From assembly GCA_963799105.1 (NCBI GenBank), contig CAWCVR010000002.1:558001-622000 (forward strand): a stretch of DNA of 64,000 bases, given 5' to 3'. Below are positions 18,023-26,237 of this stretch, piece by piece (the stretch's first letter is position 1; each line of letters starts with the position of its first letter). The DNA is from CAWCVR01 sp963799105 (GTDB lineage Bacteria > Acidobacteriota > Terriglobia > Bryobacterales > Bryobacteraceae). Position numbers and translations under genes: made by a program. The notes beneath the pieces were generated by a model. The model was not told the origin of the DNA. It did not search any database and worked only from the letters and a program-made list of their open reading frames with translations.

Positions 18023-18350
18023 GAAAGCCAAACTCCTCCGACTGCATTTCGGCGAAGGCAACCAGTACAAGGGGAAGCCCCTGTACCAGGCCATCGTGAA
18101 TCGCTGCCGGGAATTGAAGATCGCCGGCGCCACCGTATTCCGCGGCCTGGAAGGATACGGGGAGACCGCCGAAATCCACCGCCATCACCTCATCCGGAAG
18201 GACCAGCCGATTGTCGTGACCATCGTGGACACGGCGGAGAACCTGGCACGGCTGATTCCCGAGGTGGAGGAGATGATGGACACCGGCATGATCGCCACCT
18301 CGGAGGTGGATTACATGCGAATTGAAAGGGCGCCAACGGCCGGAACTTAA
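18009..18350 (+). CDS. Single-domain DUF190 (PII-like) protein
   Basis: A 113-residue DUF190 protein covering the usual whole family length: AKLLRLHFGEGNQYKGKPLYQAIV at the start, GATVFRGLEGYGETAEIHRHHL in the middle and QPIVVTIVDTAENLARLIPEVEEMM near the end. It is more like the second domain of the preceding protein than the first, suggesting local duplication. The start lies inside the end of the previous gene, so the two are translationally coupled. The family role is thought to be small-ligand sensing by analogy with PII; the ligand is unknown. Confidence 0.9.
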   Translation: MRTVKKAKLLRLHFGEGNQYKGKPLYQAIVNRCRELKIAGATVFRGLEGYGETAEIHRHHLIRKDQPIVVTIVDTAENLARLIPEVEEMMDTGMIATSEVDYMRIERAPTAGT

Positions 18351-18368
18351 TCTGAAAGGCTTCCTTCC

Positions 18369-18385
18369 CTGGAGACATTCTCCAG
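18369..18385. terminator. Short perfect hairpin between DUF190 genes and the propeller gene
   Basis: CTGGAGA and TCTCCAG pair perfectly around a CAT loop, 19 bp after the DUF190 stop. No T-run follows, so it is at most a weak terminator or an attenuator ahead of the next gene. Confidence 0.3.
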
Positions 18386-18419
18386 TGAACCACCGCGCCA
18401 ACCGGTGGAAGGAGCCAGA

Positions 18420-19886
18420 ATGAAACGCGGATTTTTCCCGATCGCCGCCGGCCTCGCCCTGCTGTTCGTGGCCGGCCTCAGCCAGTCGCAGACCCAATAT
18501 CCTCCCTACGGGCCCGTACCGGTTCCGCCGCCTCAATATCAGCCGCCTCCCCCGCCCAGGCCCGTCCGCCCGGCGGACCCCATGGAACCGGTTCCCTTCC
18601 GGCCCCGCGACGGACGCATCTCCGGCTGGAAGGTCGCCATTCCGGGCGGCCGGCCACTGGCCACTCCCGCCATCGCCGAAGGCAAGCTGTACCTTGGCGG
18701 CGGCTTCGGAAGCCACGAATTCTACGGTCTGGACGCCCGCAGCGGCCGCCGCGTTTGGACCTACCAGACCGCCGACGACGGGCCCACCGCCGCCGTGGTG
18801 GAAGACGGTCTCATCGCCTTCAACACCGAAAGCTGCGAGTTGGAGATTCTCACAACCGGCGGCCGGCCGCTGTGGAAGAAGTGGCTCGGCAACCCGCTCA
18901 TGAGCATGCCCGCCATGGCCAGCGACCGCGTCTACATGGCCTTCCCCGACTCCCGCGGCCGCGGCACGTATTACCTGGCGGCCTTCGACCTGCGCGGCGG
19001 CGACGAGATCTGGCGCGCCGCGCTCCCCGGCGAGATCATCACCGCGCCCGTCATCGACCGCGACCGCATCTACGTCGCCACCGTGGGCGGCATGCTGGTG
19101 GCCTTCAACCGCCGCGACGGTTCGCGGATCTGGGAGGAGGCGCGCAACGCCACATCCGCGCCGGCCATCTGGAACGAGCGGGCCTTCTTCAGCCGCCGCG
19201 AAGCCACCCAGGTGCGGACGGGAAACACGGTGACCGCCCAGCAGACCGAGGTCCTGGCCTCGAAAGCGGCCGCCTCGCCGGCCGCCGCCCCGGTGGATCT
19301 CAAAGCGACGCAGCGCAACGCCGATTACCTGGACTACGCCAAGCGCGCGGGTGGCGCCGCTGAAAAGCAGAGCCAAGCCTACGACGCGGCGGTGGGCTTC
19401 GCCGGCGCCAACAAGGGCTCGGCGGCCATGGCCCCGGCGCAGGCCAACCTCGGCCAGGCCAGCGTACACGGCATCTGGGCGTACCAGGGATCGAAGCAAT
19501 TCGTGGTGAATGGCCGCCTGTACAGTTCCATGGGCGACACCACGCAGAGCGTGGATGCCGCGACGGGCCGCGTGATCTGGGTGCGCAACCTGCGCGACGC
19601 GCGCCGCCCCGGCTACACGGACGACATCCTGACGCCTCCCGCCGTGGCGAACGGCAAGGTTTTCGTAGGCACGCGCTGGGGTTTCGTGTATGCGCTGAAC
19701 GCCGAAACCGGCGAAGCGATCTGGCAAGTGGACATCGGCGAGCCCGTTTCGTTTCAGCCGGCGGTGGCCATGGGCCGGGTCTACGTGGGCACCGACCGCG
19801 GCAGCGTCTTCTGCCTGGAGACCGGCGACCCGCGCGACGACGGCTGGACGATGTGGGGCGGCAACGCCCGCCACAACGGCCGCTGA
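18420..19886 (+). CDS. Secreted PQQ-type beta-propeller protein
   Basis: A 488-residue exported protein. Residues 1-24 form a signal peptide (MKRGFFPIAAGLALLFVAGL). A proline-rich linker (about residues 25-55) follows, then PQQ-like propeller repeats with the recurring pattern LYLGGGFGSHEFYGLDARSG, RVYMAFPDS, IYVATVGGMLVAFNRRDGS, VFVGTRWGFVYALNAETGE and VYVGTDRGSVFCLETGD. No dehydrogenase active-site residues are seen, so it is more likely a scaffold or BamB-like protein than an enzyme. A segment near residues 275-350, rich in Ala and Lys, interrupts the propeller. The ATG at 18420 has GGAAGGA just upstream. Confidence 0.82.
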   Translation: MKRGFFPIAAGLALLFVAGLSQSQTQYPPYGPVPVPPPQYQPPPPPRPVRPADPMEPVPFRPRDGRISGWKVAIPGGRPLATPAIAEGKLYLGGGFGSHEFYGLDARSGRRVWTYQTADDGPTAAVVEDGLIAFNTESCELEILTTGGRPLWKKWLGNPLMSMPAMASDRVYMAFPDSRGRGTYYLAAFDLRGGDEIWRAALPGEIITAPVIDRDRIYVATVGGMLVAFNRRDGSRIWEEARNATSAPAIWNERAFFSRREATQVRTGNTVTAQQTEVLASKAAASPAAAPVDLKATQRNADYLDYAKRAGGAAEKQSQAYDAAVGFAGANKGSAAMAPAQANLGQASVHGIWAYQGSKQFVVNGRLYSSMGDTTQSVDAATGRVIWVRNLRDARRPGYTDDILTPPAVANGKVFVGTRWGFVYALNAETGEAIWQVDIGEPVSFQPAVAMGRVYVGTDRGSVFCLETGDPRDDGWTMWGGNARHNGR

Positions 19887-19903
19887 GAGGGCGGCCGTCC
19901 GCC

Positions 19904-20299
19904 TCAGACGCCCGGCTTGCGCAGCATGTTCTGCAATTCCAGCAGTTGAAGTTGCACCTGCTTGGTTTCCTTAAGCAGCTCCACGCGGGCGCGGTTGATG
20001 AAGTGCTTCAGCAGTTCCGCGGCGGCCCCGATCAGCGAGAAGCAGGCAAGGCTCCCGATCCAGGCGACGATGCCGGCTTTGCTGGGCGCGTCCAGCAACC
20101 GCCCGCTGAGCAAGAAGAACACGGCGCCGAGTAACACCACCCAGACCCAAAGTGCGCCCGCATACCATTTCTGGCGGCGCAGCCCGCGCTCGTTTTTCTC
20201 CAACAGGGCCGACACCTCCTGGCGGTACTCGGCCAGGTTCTCGGGTTGCGGGAGACGGGACAACAAGCGATCTCGCATGCTTTCACTGTTTGGTTCCAT
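19904..20299 (-). CDS. Small membrane protein co-encoded with the ECF sigma factor (possible anti-sigma partner)
   Basis: A 131-residue protein with an N-terminal soluble part containing a short helix (LLSRLPQPENLAEYRQEVSALLEKNERGLRRQKWY), two membrane helices near residues 48-68 and 77-98, and a C-terminal coiled-coil-like helix (RARVELLKETKQVQLQLLELQNML). The start ATG 20299 lies inside the 3' end of the sigma-factor gene (17-bp overlap) with AAGG five bases before it. Position and topology suit a membrane regulator of the sigma factor, but no zinc-binding anti-sigma (ZAS) motif is present, so the role is inferred. Confidence 0.7.
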   Translation of the reverse strand: MEPNSESMRDRLLSRLPQPENLAEYRQEVSALLEKNERGLRRQKWYAGALWVWVVLLGAVFFLLSGRLLDAPSKAGIVAWIGSLACFSLIGAAAELLKHFINRARVELLKETKQVQLQLLELQNMLRKPGV

Positions 20300-20840
20300 A
20301 GCCACCTTGTTGTAAGAGTTCCTTCATCGCCTTCTTGGCATGGTAGATGCGGGATTTCACGGTGCCTTCGGGGCAGCCGACCACGCCGGCAATCTCGGCA
20401 ACCGAGAAATCCTCGATGAAATGCAGCACCAGAACTTCGCGATGCCTGAGATCCAACTGGTCGAGCGCCTGGTGCACCGCGTCGGCATCCTCGCTGGAGA
20501 AGCCGATCTCCGCGGATTCGTCGAACCCCTCCGTGTGGGCCTCCTCGGCGCGCACCCGGGACACATCCCGGCGAATGCGGTCGATGGAGACTCCGTAAGC
20601 GATGCAGTACAGCCAGGGCCGGAGAGATCCCGGATCTTTCAACTTCCGGATGCCCCGGAACGCCCGGATCCACACCTCCTGCAGCGCATCGACCGCTCGT
20701 TCCTGGCTGCCGAGCAGCTTGGACGCGTAGTAAAGCAGCGGCCGTTCCATGGTGCGAACCAGGTCCTCGAAGGCATCCGGTTCGCCGGACTGGCAGCGAA
20801 GCGCCAGCCACTCATCCTGCGTTCGACCCGCCGTATCCAT
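20283..20840 (-). CDS. ECF-type RNA polymerase sigma-70 factor
   Basis: A 185-residue ECF sigma factor. Region 2 covers about residues 25-95 (AFEDLVRTMERPLLYYASKLLGSQERAVDALQEVWIRAFRGIRKL, then PWLYCIAYGVSIDRIRR). Region 4 covers about 125-178 (ALDQLDLRHREVLVLHFIEDFSVAEIAGVVGCPEGTVKSRIYHAKKAM), with the helix-turn-helix near SVAEIAGVVGCPEGTVKSR. It is followed by the overlapping small membrane gene. Its promoter region carries two identical palindromes (separate entry), so its expression is probably controlled there. Confidence 0.93.
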   Translation of the reverse strand: MDTAGRTQDEWLALRCQSGEPDAFEDLVRTMERPLLYYASKLLGSQERAVDALQEVWIRAFRGIRKLKDPGSLRPWLYCIAYGVSIDRIRRDVSRVRAEEAHTEGFDESAEIGFSSEDADAVHQALDQLDLRHREVLVLHFIEDFSVAEIAGVVGCPEGTVKSRIYHAKKAMKELLQQGGYGTKQ

Positions 20841-20901
20841 TCACCTATACTGTCGCGGGAAACGGGTGCGCGGTTCAAATCAAAGCCGGGGGATCGGCGG
20901 A

Positions 20902-20983
20902 TTTTGTGCGTTCGCACAAAAGTCGAATCGTAACGTATTTTGTTTCAACAAACTCTGTCGAGATTTGTGCGTCCGCACAAAAT
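20902..20983. promoter_or_regulatory. Twin palindromic operator, TTTGTGCG-N2-CGCACAAA
   Basis: The same 18-bp dyad occurs twice: TTTTGTGCG-TT-CGCACAAAA at 20902-20921 and TTTGTGCG-TC-CGCACAAA at about 20964-20981. The centres are 61 bp apart, near six helical turns. They lie 60-145 bp upstream of the ECF sigma-factor ATG, in the gap between that gene and the divergent histidine-kinase gene. The AT-rich half-sites stand out from the GC-rich surroundings. The dyad spacing suits a dimeric regulator binding adjacent major grooves. The regulator is unknown. Confidence 0.65.
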
Positions 20984-21089
20984 CGGAGGCTGGATCGGTT
21001 TGGTTTTCAGTTCCGCAACGCCGCGGTTGGGGCGCAGGCTGGTGGGCTAATGCCACATAGTTTTCCCCCTGCCGAACATCTGCGCAAAT

Positions 21090-21217
21090 TGTGGGGCGGA
21101 CCCCCTGGTCCGCGGCAGACGCCCCCGTCGGCCTGCTCATACCCTGCAAGAGGCTTGTATCGTCGTTCCGGATGCGGGACGAGGGCGTCCCGCGCGGACC
21201 AGGGGGTCCGCCCCACG
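21090..21217. repeat. 128-bp GC-rich palindromic intergenic repeat, full copy
   Basis: Starts TGTGGGGCGGACCCCCTGG and ends GGGGTCCGCCCCAC(G), so its ends are inverted repeats of about 25 bases. It matches the element at 42735-42862 along the whole 128 bases with few changes and the same length. Translation of these repeats gives the peptide GRTPWSARDA on one strand and ADQGVRPT on the other, which often appear as false reading frames in related genomes. Confidence 0.85.
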
Positions 21218-21302
21218 AATTCCGCGGAATTTCCGATGCCGGGAAAAGTATGCGGCATTGGGCTGGTGGGCGGTTGGCGATTTTGACCGATAAGGTCCAT
21301 AG

Positions 21303-24300
21303 GTGCGAGGCGCCAATCAGCTCGTGGAAACGGATCGTCGCGGTCTCATTCCGGCTATTTCCCTGTCGGCGCTCTTCGCCGCGGGAATGGTCTGGGGTGC
21401 GTACAGTTACTACCTGGCGCAGAGCCGGGCCGTCGAGAGCGGCATCGGCGGCCAACTGGCGGCGGTGGCGGACCTGAAAGTCGGCCAGTTCGCGGCCTGG
21501 CGCCGGGAACGCATCGACGAGGCGCTGCTCATTGCCGGCAACCCCCTGCTGCGGCGGACCGGCGGCGTGGAAGCCGAACTGAAGACCTGGTTGGGAAGCC
21601 TCGATTATCCCGCCATTTCGGTGGTAGACCGGAACGGCCGCGTTCGCATCTCGAGCGGCGGCAAATCGAAGGACTCCGAAGCCGACATTCTGGCCCTGGC
21701 GCGAGTGACCCTGCGATCCGGGGAGGTGCGGGTGGCGGATCTTCATTGGACACCGCGGGGCGAGATCTCCATGGAAGTGGCGGCGCCGATTCCCGGAATT
21801 GGCGGGAGCCGGCCGGACGGGGCCGTGGTGACGCGCATCGATCCCTACCGGTCGCTGTACCCCATGATCCGCAGGTGGCCCATCCCCAGCCGGACGGGAG
21901 AGAGTCTCCTGGTGCGGGAGGGGGACACGGTGATTCTCAACGAGCCCGGTCCCGGAGCGCCCCGCCGGCTGCCGGAAATCGCCTCGCGAAACGGGGACTT
22001 GCCGAACCGGATCGGTGGACGTATCCGATACTTCACGGACTATCGGGGAGTGCCGGTGCTGGCCGCGGTGAGCCCCATACCGGATACGCCGCTGCGCATC
22101 GTGGCCAAGATGGATGTGGACGAGATCTACGCATCGCTGCGCGAACGCTCCCGTCTGGCGGGCCTGGCATGGCTGGCTTTGCTGACGGGGTCCGGCTTGA
22201 CTCTCCGGTTGCTGTGGTACGCGCGGAAGAACCGGTTCTACCAGCGGCAGAGCCAGGTGGAAAGGGAACGGCGGACGATTGCGGAGCGCTACGCGCAATT
22301 GCGGAGCTGCGTCAACGACAGTTTTGTGATGGCGGACGAGCGGGGGCGCATCACCGAGGTGAACGACCGGGCCGTGGAGACTTACGGCTACAGCCACGAG
22401 GAACTGCTGGCCCTGTCGGTCCGCCAGTTGGCGCAGCCCAAGGAGTCCGAATGCCTGGACGGAATCTGGGGCGAGGTGGAAGCGCGGGGCGCCGGGTTGC
22501 TGGAGATGGTACACCAGCGGAAAGACGGCTCGACGTTTCCGGTGGAGGTGAGCGTCCGGCTGGCGGAGGTGGACGGGCGGAGGTTCTGGCAAAGCATCGT
22601 TCGGGACATCACCGAGCGCAAGCGGGCGGAAACCGAGGTATGCCGGGCCAACCGGGCCTTGCGAATGCTCTCGGCCTGCAACCAGGCGCTGGTTCGGGCC
22701 GGGACCGAAGAGCAGTTGTTGCGGGAGATTTGCGAGACGGTCACCGAAACCGGCGGCTACCCGCTGGCCTGGATTGCCTTCGCCGGGAGCGGCCCGCAAA
22801 AACCGGCGCGAGCCGTGGCAGCCTCGGGGCGGGCCAAGGCCTATCTCGACGGGATGACGGTCACCCGGTCCGGCGAGGAGCACGGCCCCGGACCCACTGG
22901 GACGTGCATCCGCTCCGGCGCGATCGCGGTTTGCGCCGACACCCGGGGGTTCGCCGATTTCGAGCCGTGGAAGAAGAGCGCGGACCGGAGCGGTCTTCGA
23001 TCCGTCATCGCGCTGCCACTGCGCTGTTGCGGAGCCGTCATCGGAGCGCTGACGATCTATGCGGCCGAGCCGGACGCCTTTCTGCCGGAAGAACGACGGC
23101 TGATCGAGGAACTGGCTGGCGACCTGGCATTTGGAATCGAGGTGCGCCGCAGGGAGTCGGAGCGCGCCCGGGCCGAAGCCGCCTTGCGCCAGTCGGAATT
23201 GGAGTTTCGGACGGTGTTCGAAGCCGCCAACGACGCCATCGTCATCTCGGACCTGGAAGGCCGCATTCTGGAGGTCAACGGCGTAGCCTGCCGGCGGCTT
23301 GGCTACCTCCGGGATGAACTCCTGGGGATGAATACGAACGATCTCGATGGCTCGCCACCGGGCGAGCGCGTCGTGGACCGGAGCCTGGTTCATCTGCTGG
23401 AGGGGCAGGTTTTCGAGGCTGTGAGCCGGCGAAAGGACGGCTCGTTGGTGCCGGTCGAGGTCAGCGCCCGCGGGTTCGAATTCAAAGGCGAGCCGGCCAT
23501 TCTGGGCGTGGCGCGCGATATCACGGAGCGGAAGCGAACGGAGGTCGAGGCGGCCATCCGCGCCGCGGAGCTCGAGCGCGCCTGGGCGGGGGCGGAGGCG
23601 GCCAATCGCGCCAAGAGCGATTTTCTGACTCACATGAGCCACGAGATGCGCACTCCCCTGAACGGCGTCGTGGGAATGACCGGCTTGCTGCTGGATACGG
23701 AACTCACCGGCGAACAGCGGGAGCACGCCGAAACCGTTCGGGATTGCGCCGACGCTCTTCTGAGCATGATCAACTCCATTTTGGATCTATCCAAAATCGA
23801 AGCCGGCCGCATGCAGCTCGAGTGTTCCGCCTTCGATCTGGTGGAGTGCCTTAGGGAAATCGGCGGGATCATGGCCCCGCAAGCCGGCGCTAAGGGGCTT
23901 TCCTACGCGTTTGACGGCGGCGCGCCGCCAACGTGGGTATATGGAGACGCCGGCCGCCTGCGGCAGATCGTCCTCAACCTCGTGCGCAACGCGATCAAGT
24001 TCACGGAATCGGGGTCCGTCGAGTTGCGGCTCGCCAACGGGGAAGCGGACTCGCCTCGGCCGGCTTTTCGAATTTCCGTGAGTGACACGGGAATCGGCAT
24101 TCCGAAAGAGAAGCTGCCGCTGCTGTTCGGCAAGTTCGCGCAAGTGGACTCTTCGCTGGTGCGAAAATACGAAGGAGCCGGCCTGGGCCTGGCCATCTCC
24201 CAGGAGTTGGCGCGGTTGATGGGTGGCGGGATCGCAGTCGCGAGCGACCCGGGACGCGGATCGGAATTCACTCTGACGGTGCCCTTAACGCCGTGCGCGC

Positions 24301-24704
24301 CGGATACCGCCGGCCCGCCACGGACCCTCCGCCCGCGAGCGCGCCGCGTGCTGCTGGCCGAGGACAACGCGGTGAACCTGAAGCTGGGCGTGCGGCTCCT
24401 CGAGAGGCTGGGCTGCCGCGTGGATGCCGCCGGCAACGGGCGCGAGGCCCTCGATATGGCGGAGCGCTTCCCCTACGACCTGATCTTCATGGATTGCCGG
24501 ATGCCGGAAATGGACGGGTACGAGGCCAGCCGGAAGATCCGCTCGCGGCCGATCAGCGGGCCGCGCGTGCCGATCGTGGCGTTGACCGCCCATGCCGTCA
24601 ACGGCGCGCGCGAAAAGTGCTTGCAGGCCGGGATGGACGACTACGTGACCAAGCCGGTGCGGCCCGCCGACCTGGAACGTATGCTGCTGCGCTGGAGCGC
24701 ATAG
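21303..24704 (+). CDS. Membrane-bound hybrid sensor histidine kinase (sensor-PAS-GAF-PAS-HisKA-HATPase-REC)
   Basis: A 1133-residue hybrid kinase. It has a helix near residues 15-37, a periplasmic sensor region to about 283, and a second helix (GLAWLALLTGSGLTLRLLWY). PAS domains lie near 325-440 and 625-745 (both end in RDITERKR), with a GAF domain between (GGYPLAWIAFAG). The phospho-acceptor His lies in MSHEMRTPLNG near residue 780. The ATPase region has VLNLVRNAIKFT and DTGIGIPKEKLP, and the receiver domain has LLAEDNAVN and the phosphorylatable Asp in FMDCRMPEMDG near 1064. The start is GTG 21303; no cognate regulator gene is adjacent. The ligand is unknown. Confidence 0.93.
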   Translation: MRGANQLVETDRRGLIPAISLSALFAAGMVWGAYSYYLAQSRAVESGIGGQLAAVADLKVGQFAAWRRERIDEALLIAGNPLLRRTGGVEAELKTWLGSLDYPAISVVDRNGRVRISSGGKSKDSEADILALARVTLRSGEVRVADLHWTPRGEISMEVAAPIPGIGGSRPDGAVVTRIDPYRSLYPMIRRWPIPSRTGESLLVREGDTVILNEPGPGAPRRLPEIASRNGDLPNRIGGRIRYFTDYRGVPVLAAVSPIPDTPLRIVAKMDVDEIYASLRERSRLAGLAWLALLTGSGLTLRLLWYARKNRFYQRQSQVERERRTIAERYAQLRSCVNDSFVMADERGRITEVNDRAVETYGYSHEELLALSVRQLAQPKESECLDGIWGEVEARGAGLLEMVHQRKDGSTFPVEVSVRLAEVDGRRFWQSIVRDITERKRAETEVCRANRALRMLSACNQALVRAGTEEQLLREICETVTETGGYPLAWIAFAGSGPQKPARAVAASGRAKAYLDGMTVTRSGEEHGPGPTGTCIRSGAIAVCADTRGFADFEPWKKSADRSGLRSVIALPLRCCGAVIGALTIYAAEPDAFLPEERRLIEELAGDLAFGIEVRRRESERARAEAALRQSELEFRTVFEAANDAIVISDLEGRILEVNGVACRRLGYLRDELLGMNTNDLDGSPPGERVVDRSLVHLLEGQVFEAVSRRKDGSLVPVEVSARGFEFKGEPAILGVARDITERKRTEVEAAIRAAELERAWAGAEAANRAKSDFLTHMSHEMRTPLNGVVGMTGLLLDTELTGEQREHAETVRDCADALLSMINSILDLSKIEAGRMQLECSAFDLVECLREIGGIMAPQAGAKGLSYAFDGGAPPTWVYGDAGRLRQIVLNLVRNAIKFTESGSVELRLANGEADSPRPAFRISVSDTGIGIPKEKLPLLFGKFAQVDSSLVRKYEGAGLGLAISQELARLMGGGIAVASDPGRGSEFTLTVPLTPCAPDTAGPPRTLRPRARRVLLAEDNAVNLKLGVRLLERLGCRVDAAGNGREALDMAERFPYDLIFMDCRMPEMDGYEASRKIRSRPISGPRVPIVALTAHAVNGAREKCLQAGMDDYVTKPVRPADLERMLLRWSA

Positions 24705-24711
24705 GCGGCGG

Positions 24712-25166
24712 CTATTGCAGCGCCTCCAGCTCCTTCCTGGAAAGCCATGCGGGACCGTCGATAGCGTCGATCTTCAGTCCCGCGCCCGGGCAGCCCGCCG
24801 GCCGGGACGCACTCACGGTCTCCATGTCGTAGTGGTGGTTGCCCAGATCGCGCACCAGGAACCAGGTTCGCAGGGGGTCGGGCAGACCCTTGCCGCTACG
24901 GTCAATATCCAGCGCGATCAGCCAGCGGCCGGGTCTCGCGCTACACCGCACGACGGCGGAATTGTGGGCGAAGTAGAAGTCGCCGTGCCGCCGCTCGTGC
25001 CAATCCTTCGTGTCCGCGGCGTCACGGCGGCGGCATGAATGTCGCGGGCGCTTTCTCCAGAAGCCAACGCTCGCACTCGCGCCGCCTCTTGCTTCAGCCG
25101 GTCCAACGCCATCTCCTGGCCGAGAAGCGCACCCACGGCCAGCAGGCCTACAAGCAGTCCACGCAT
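24712..25166 (-). pseudogene. Small secreted hypothetical protein, frameshifted near 25025-25040
   Basis: The ATG at 25166 starts a signal peptide (MRGLLVGLLAVGALLGQ) and a short helical part. The protein-like sequence then changes frame: DTKDWHERRHGDFYFAHNSAVVRC continues with ARPGRWLIALDIDRSGKG, PLRTWFLVRDLGNHHYD and ends LSRKELEALQ at 24712. One added base within the GCCGCCGCCGTGACG run would join the halves into a product of about 150 residues. No family is recognised. The error type is like that in the thioesterase gene at 3.6 kb. Confidence 0.55.
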
Positions 25167-25284
25167 TTCATCTGCGATTGTAGCGGAGGCCGCGGGCGGA
25201 GCCAGCCGCCAGTAATCGCAGCCGACAAGCGGATGCGTCGAACCGAACTAGTGCCGTGACCGCGAGAATCTGTTCCTTTGCCAC

Positions 25285-25342
25285 GGGCCGCTCGCTCACG
25301 CTCGCGGTTCTGTCCGGAACCGCGAGCGTGAGCGAGCGGCCC
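25285..25342. repeat. Perfect 26-bp inverted repeat with a 6-bp loop
   Basis: The left arm (25285-25310) starts GGGCCGCTCGCTCACGC and the right arm (25317-25342) is its exact reverse complement, around the loop TGTCCG. The arms are themselves made of GCTC/GAGC units. It sits just downstream of the TPR gene stop, so it may stop transcription from that gene, but the length and perfection suggest a REP-type mobile palindrome. No T-run is present. Confidence 0.8.
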
Positions 25343-25373
25343 GGTAATGGCACCAAATCACACGGTCGAAGAC

Positions 25374-26165
25374 CTAGCGGAGATGCCCGGCGGCCAGCCT
25401 GCCGTAATACCCTTGCGGGTCCAGTTCCGCGGCCTGCTGGAAATAGGCGGCGGCAACGCTCGATTCCTGCCGCGCCCGCATGGGGATGCCGGCGGCGGCG
25501 CTGACGTTTTGGATCGCCAGCATGGCCATGCCGGCGCGCCAGTAGAATCCGGCGACTTCCGGCACATATTCGGGGTCCATTTCGGATCGCCCCGCTTCGA
25601 TGGCCTCCTCGGCTCCGGCATTGCGGCCCAGGAGCGCCAGGGCCCACGCCTGATTGCCGCGAATCCTTGCCAAACGCTCCCGGGATGTGAATTCCGTCCG
25701 TGCTGCGCGGTGGTTCTCCAGCGCCCGGTCCACGTCCGCCAGTGCCTGCACCGGGTCCGTGCCCTGGAGCAACCGCACCTCGGCGAGCCCGCTGAAAGCC
25801 ACCGAGCGGGTGGGCCTCAGGCTGGCGGCGGCTTCAAAGGCCTCTCTGGCATCCGCATAGCGCCCCAGCGCCAACAGCACCCGCCCCAGCCTCTCCGACC
25901 CCATCAGCCGGTCGGCGGCGTCGTGCGAGGGCTGCACCATCTCGCGCAAGATGGGCTCCGCTTCCGCAGCCCGGCCGGAATAGAAAAGAGCGTCGGCTCG
26001 CAAGAGCCGCATCAGGCTGACCTTCGACCAGCCCAGCGGCCCGTCGAGCATCTTCAGCGCTTTCCCGTAGCGGCATCGTTTGATTTCCCGCTCGACGCGA
26101 ATGCCATGGAACAGGAAGTGTATCCCCAAAAGAAGCGGAATGGCAACGAACCACCAGATACTCAT
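25374..26165 (-). CDS. Membrane-anchored TPR protein of unknown function
   Basis: A 263-residue protein with a single N-terminal helix (residues 3-20, WWFVAIPLLLGIHFLFHG) and then about five TPR-type helical repeats: RLLRADALFYSGRAAEAEPILREM, RLGRVLLALGRYADAREAFEAAASLRP, FSGLAEVRLLQGTDPVQALADVDRAL, NQAWALALLGRNAGAEEAIEAG and SVAAAYFQQAAELDPQGYYG. It would be held at the membrane with the repeats exposed for protein contacts. It follows the GH3 gene on the same strand, 72 bp away; a functional link is not shown. Confidence 0.75.
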   Translation of the reverse strand: MSIWWFVAIPLLLGIHFLFHGIRVEREIKRCRYGKALKMLDGPLGWSKVSLMRLLRADALFYSGRAAEAEPILREMVQPSHDAADRLMGSERLGRVLLALGRYADAREAFEAAASLRPTRSVAFSGLAEVRLLQGTDPVQALADVDRALENHRAARTEFTSRERLARIRGNQAWALALLGRNAGAEEAIEAGRSEMDPEYVPEVAGFYWRAGMAMLAIQNVSAAAGIPMRARQESSVAAAYFQQAAELDPQGYYGRLAAGHLR

Positions 26166-26237
26166 ATGCCTTCAAGTACGAATATATCGAATCGCCAAAC
26201 CCGCGGCGCCACCGCGATCCACGGCGTGCACACGCCG

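Noticed and set aside
17297..18350. A fluoride riboswitch and crcB operon around the DUF190 genes
   Set aside because: No multi-helix CrcB-type frame and no matching aptamer sequence could be found upstream or downstream.
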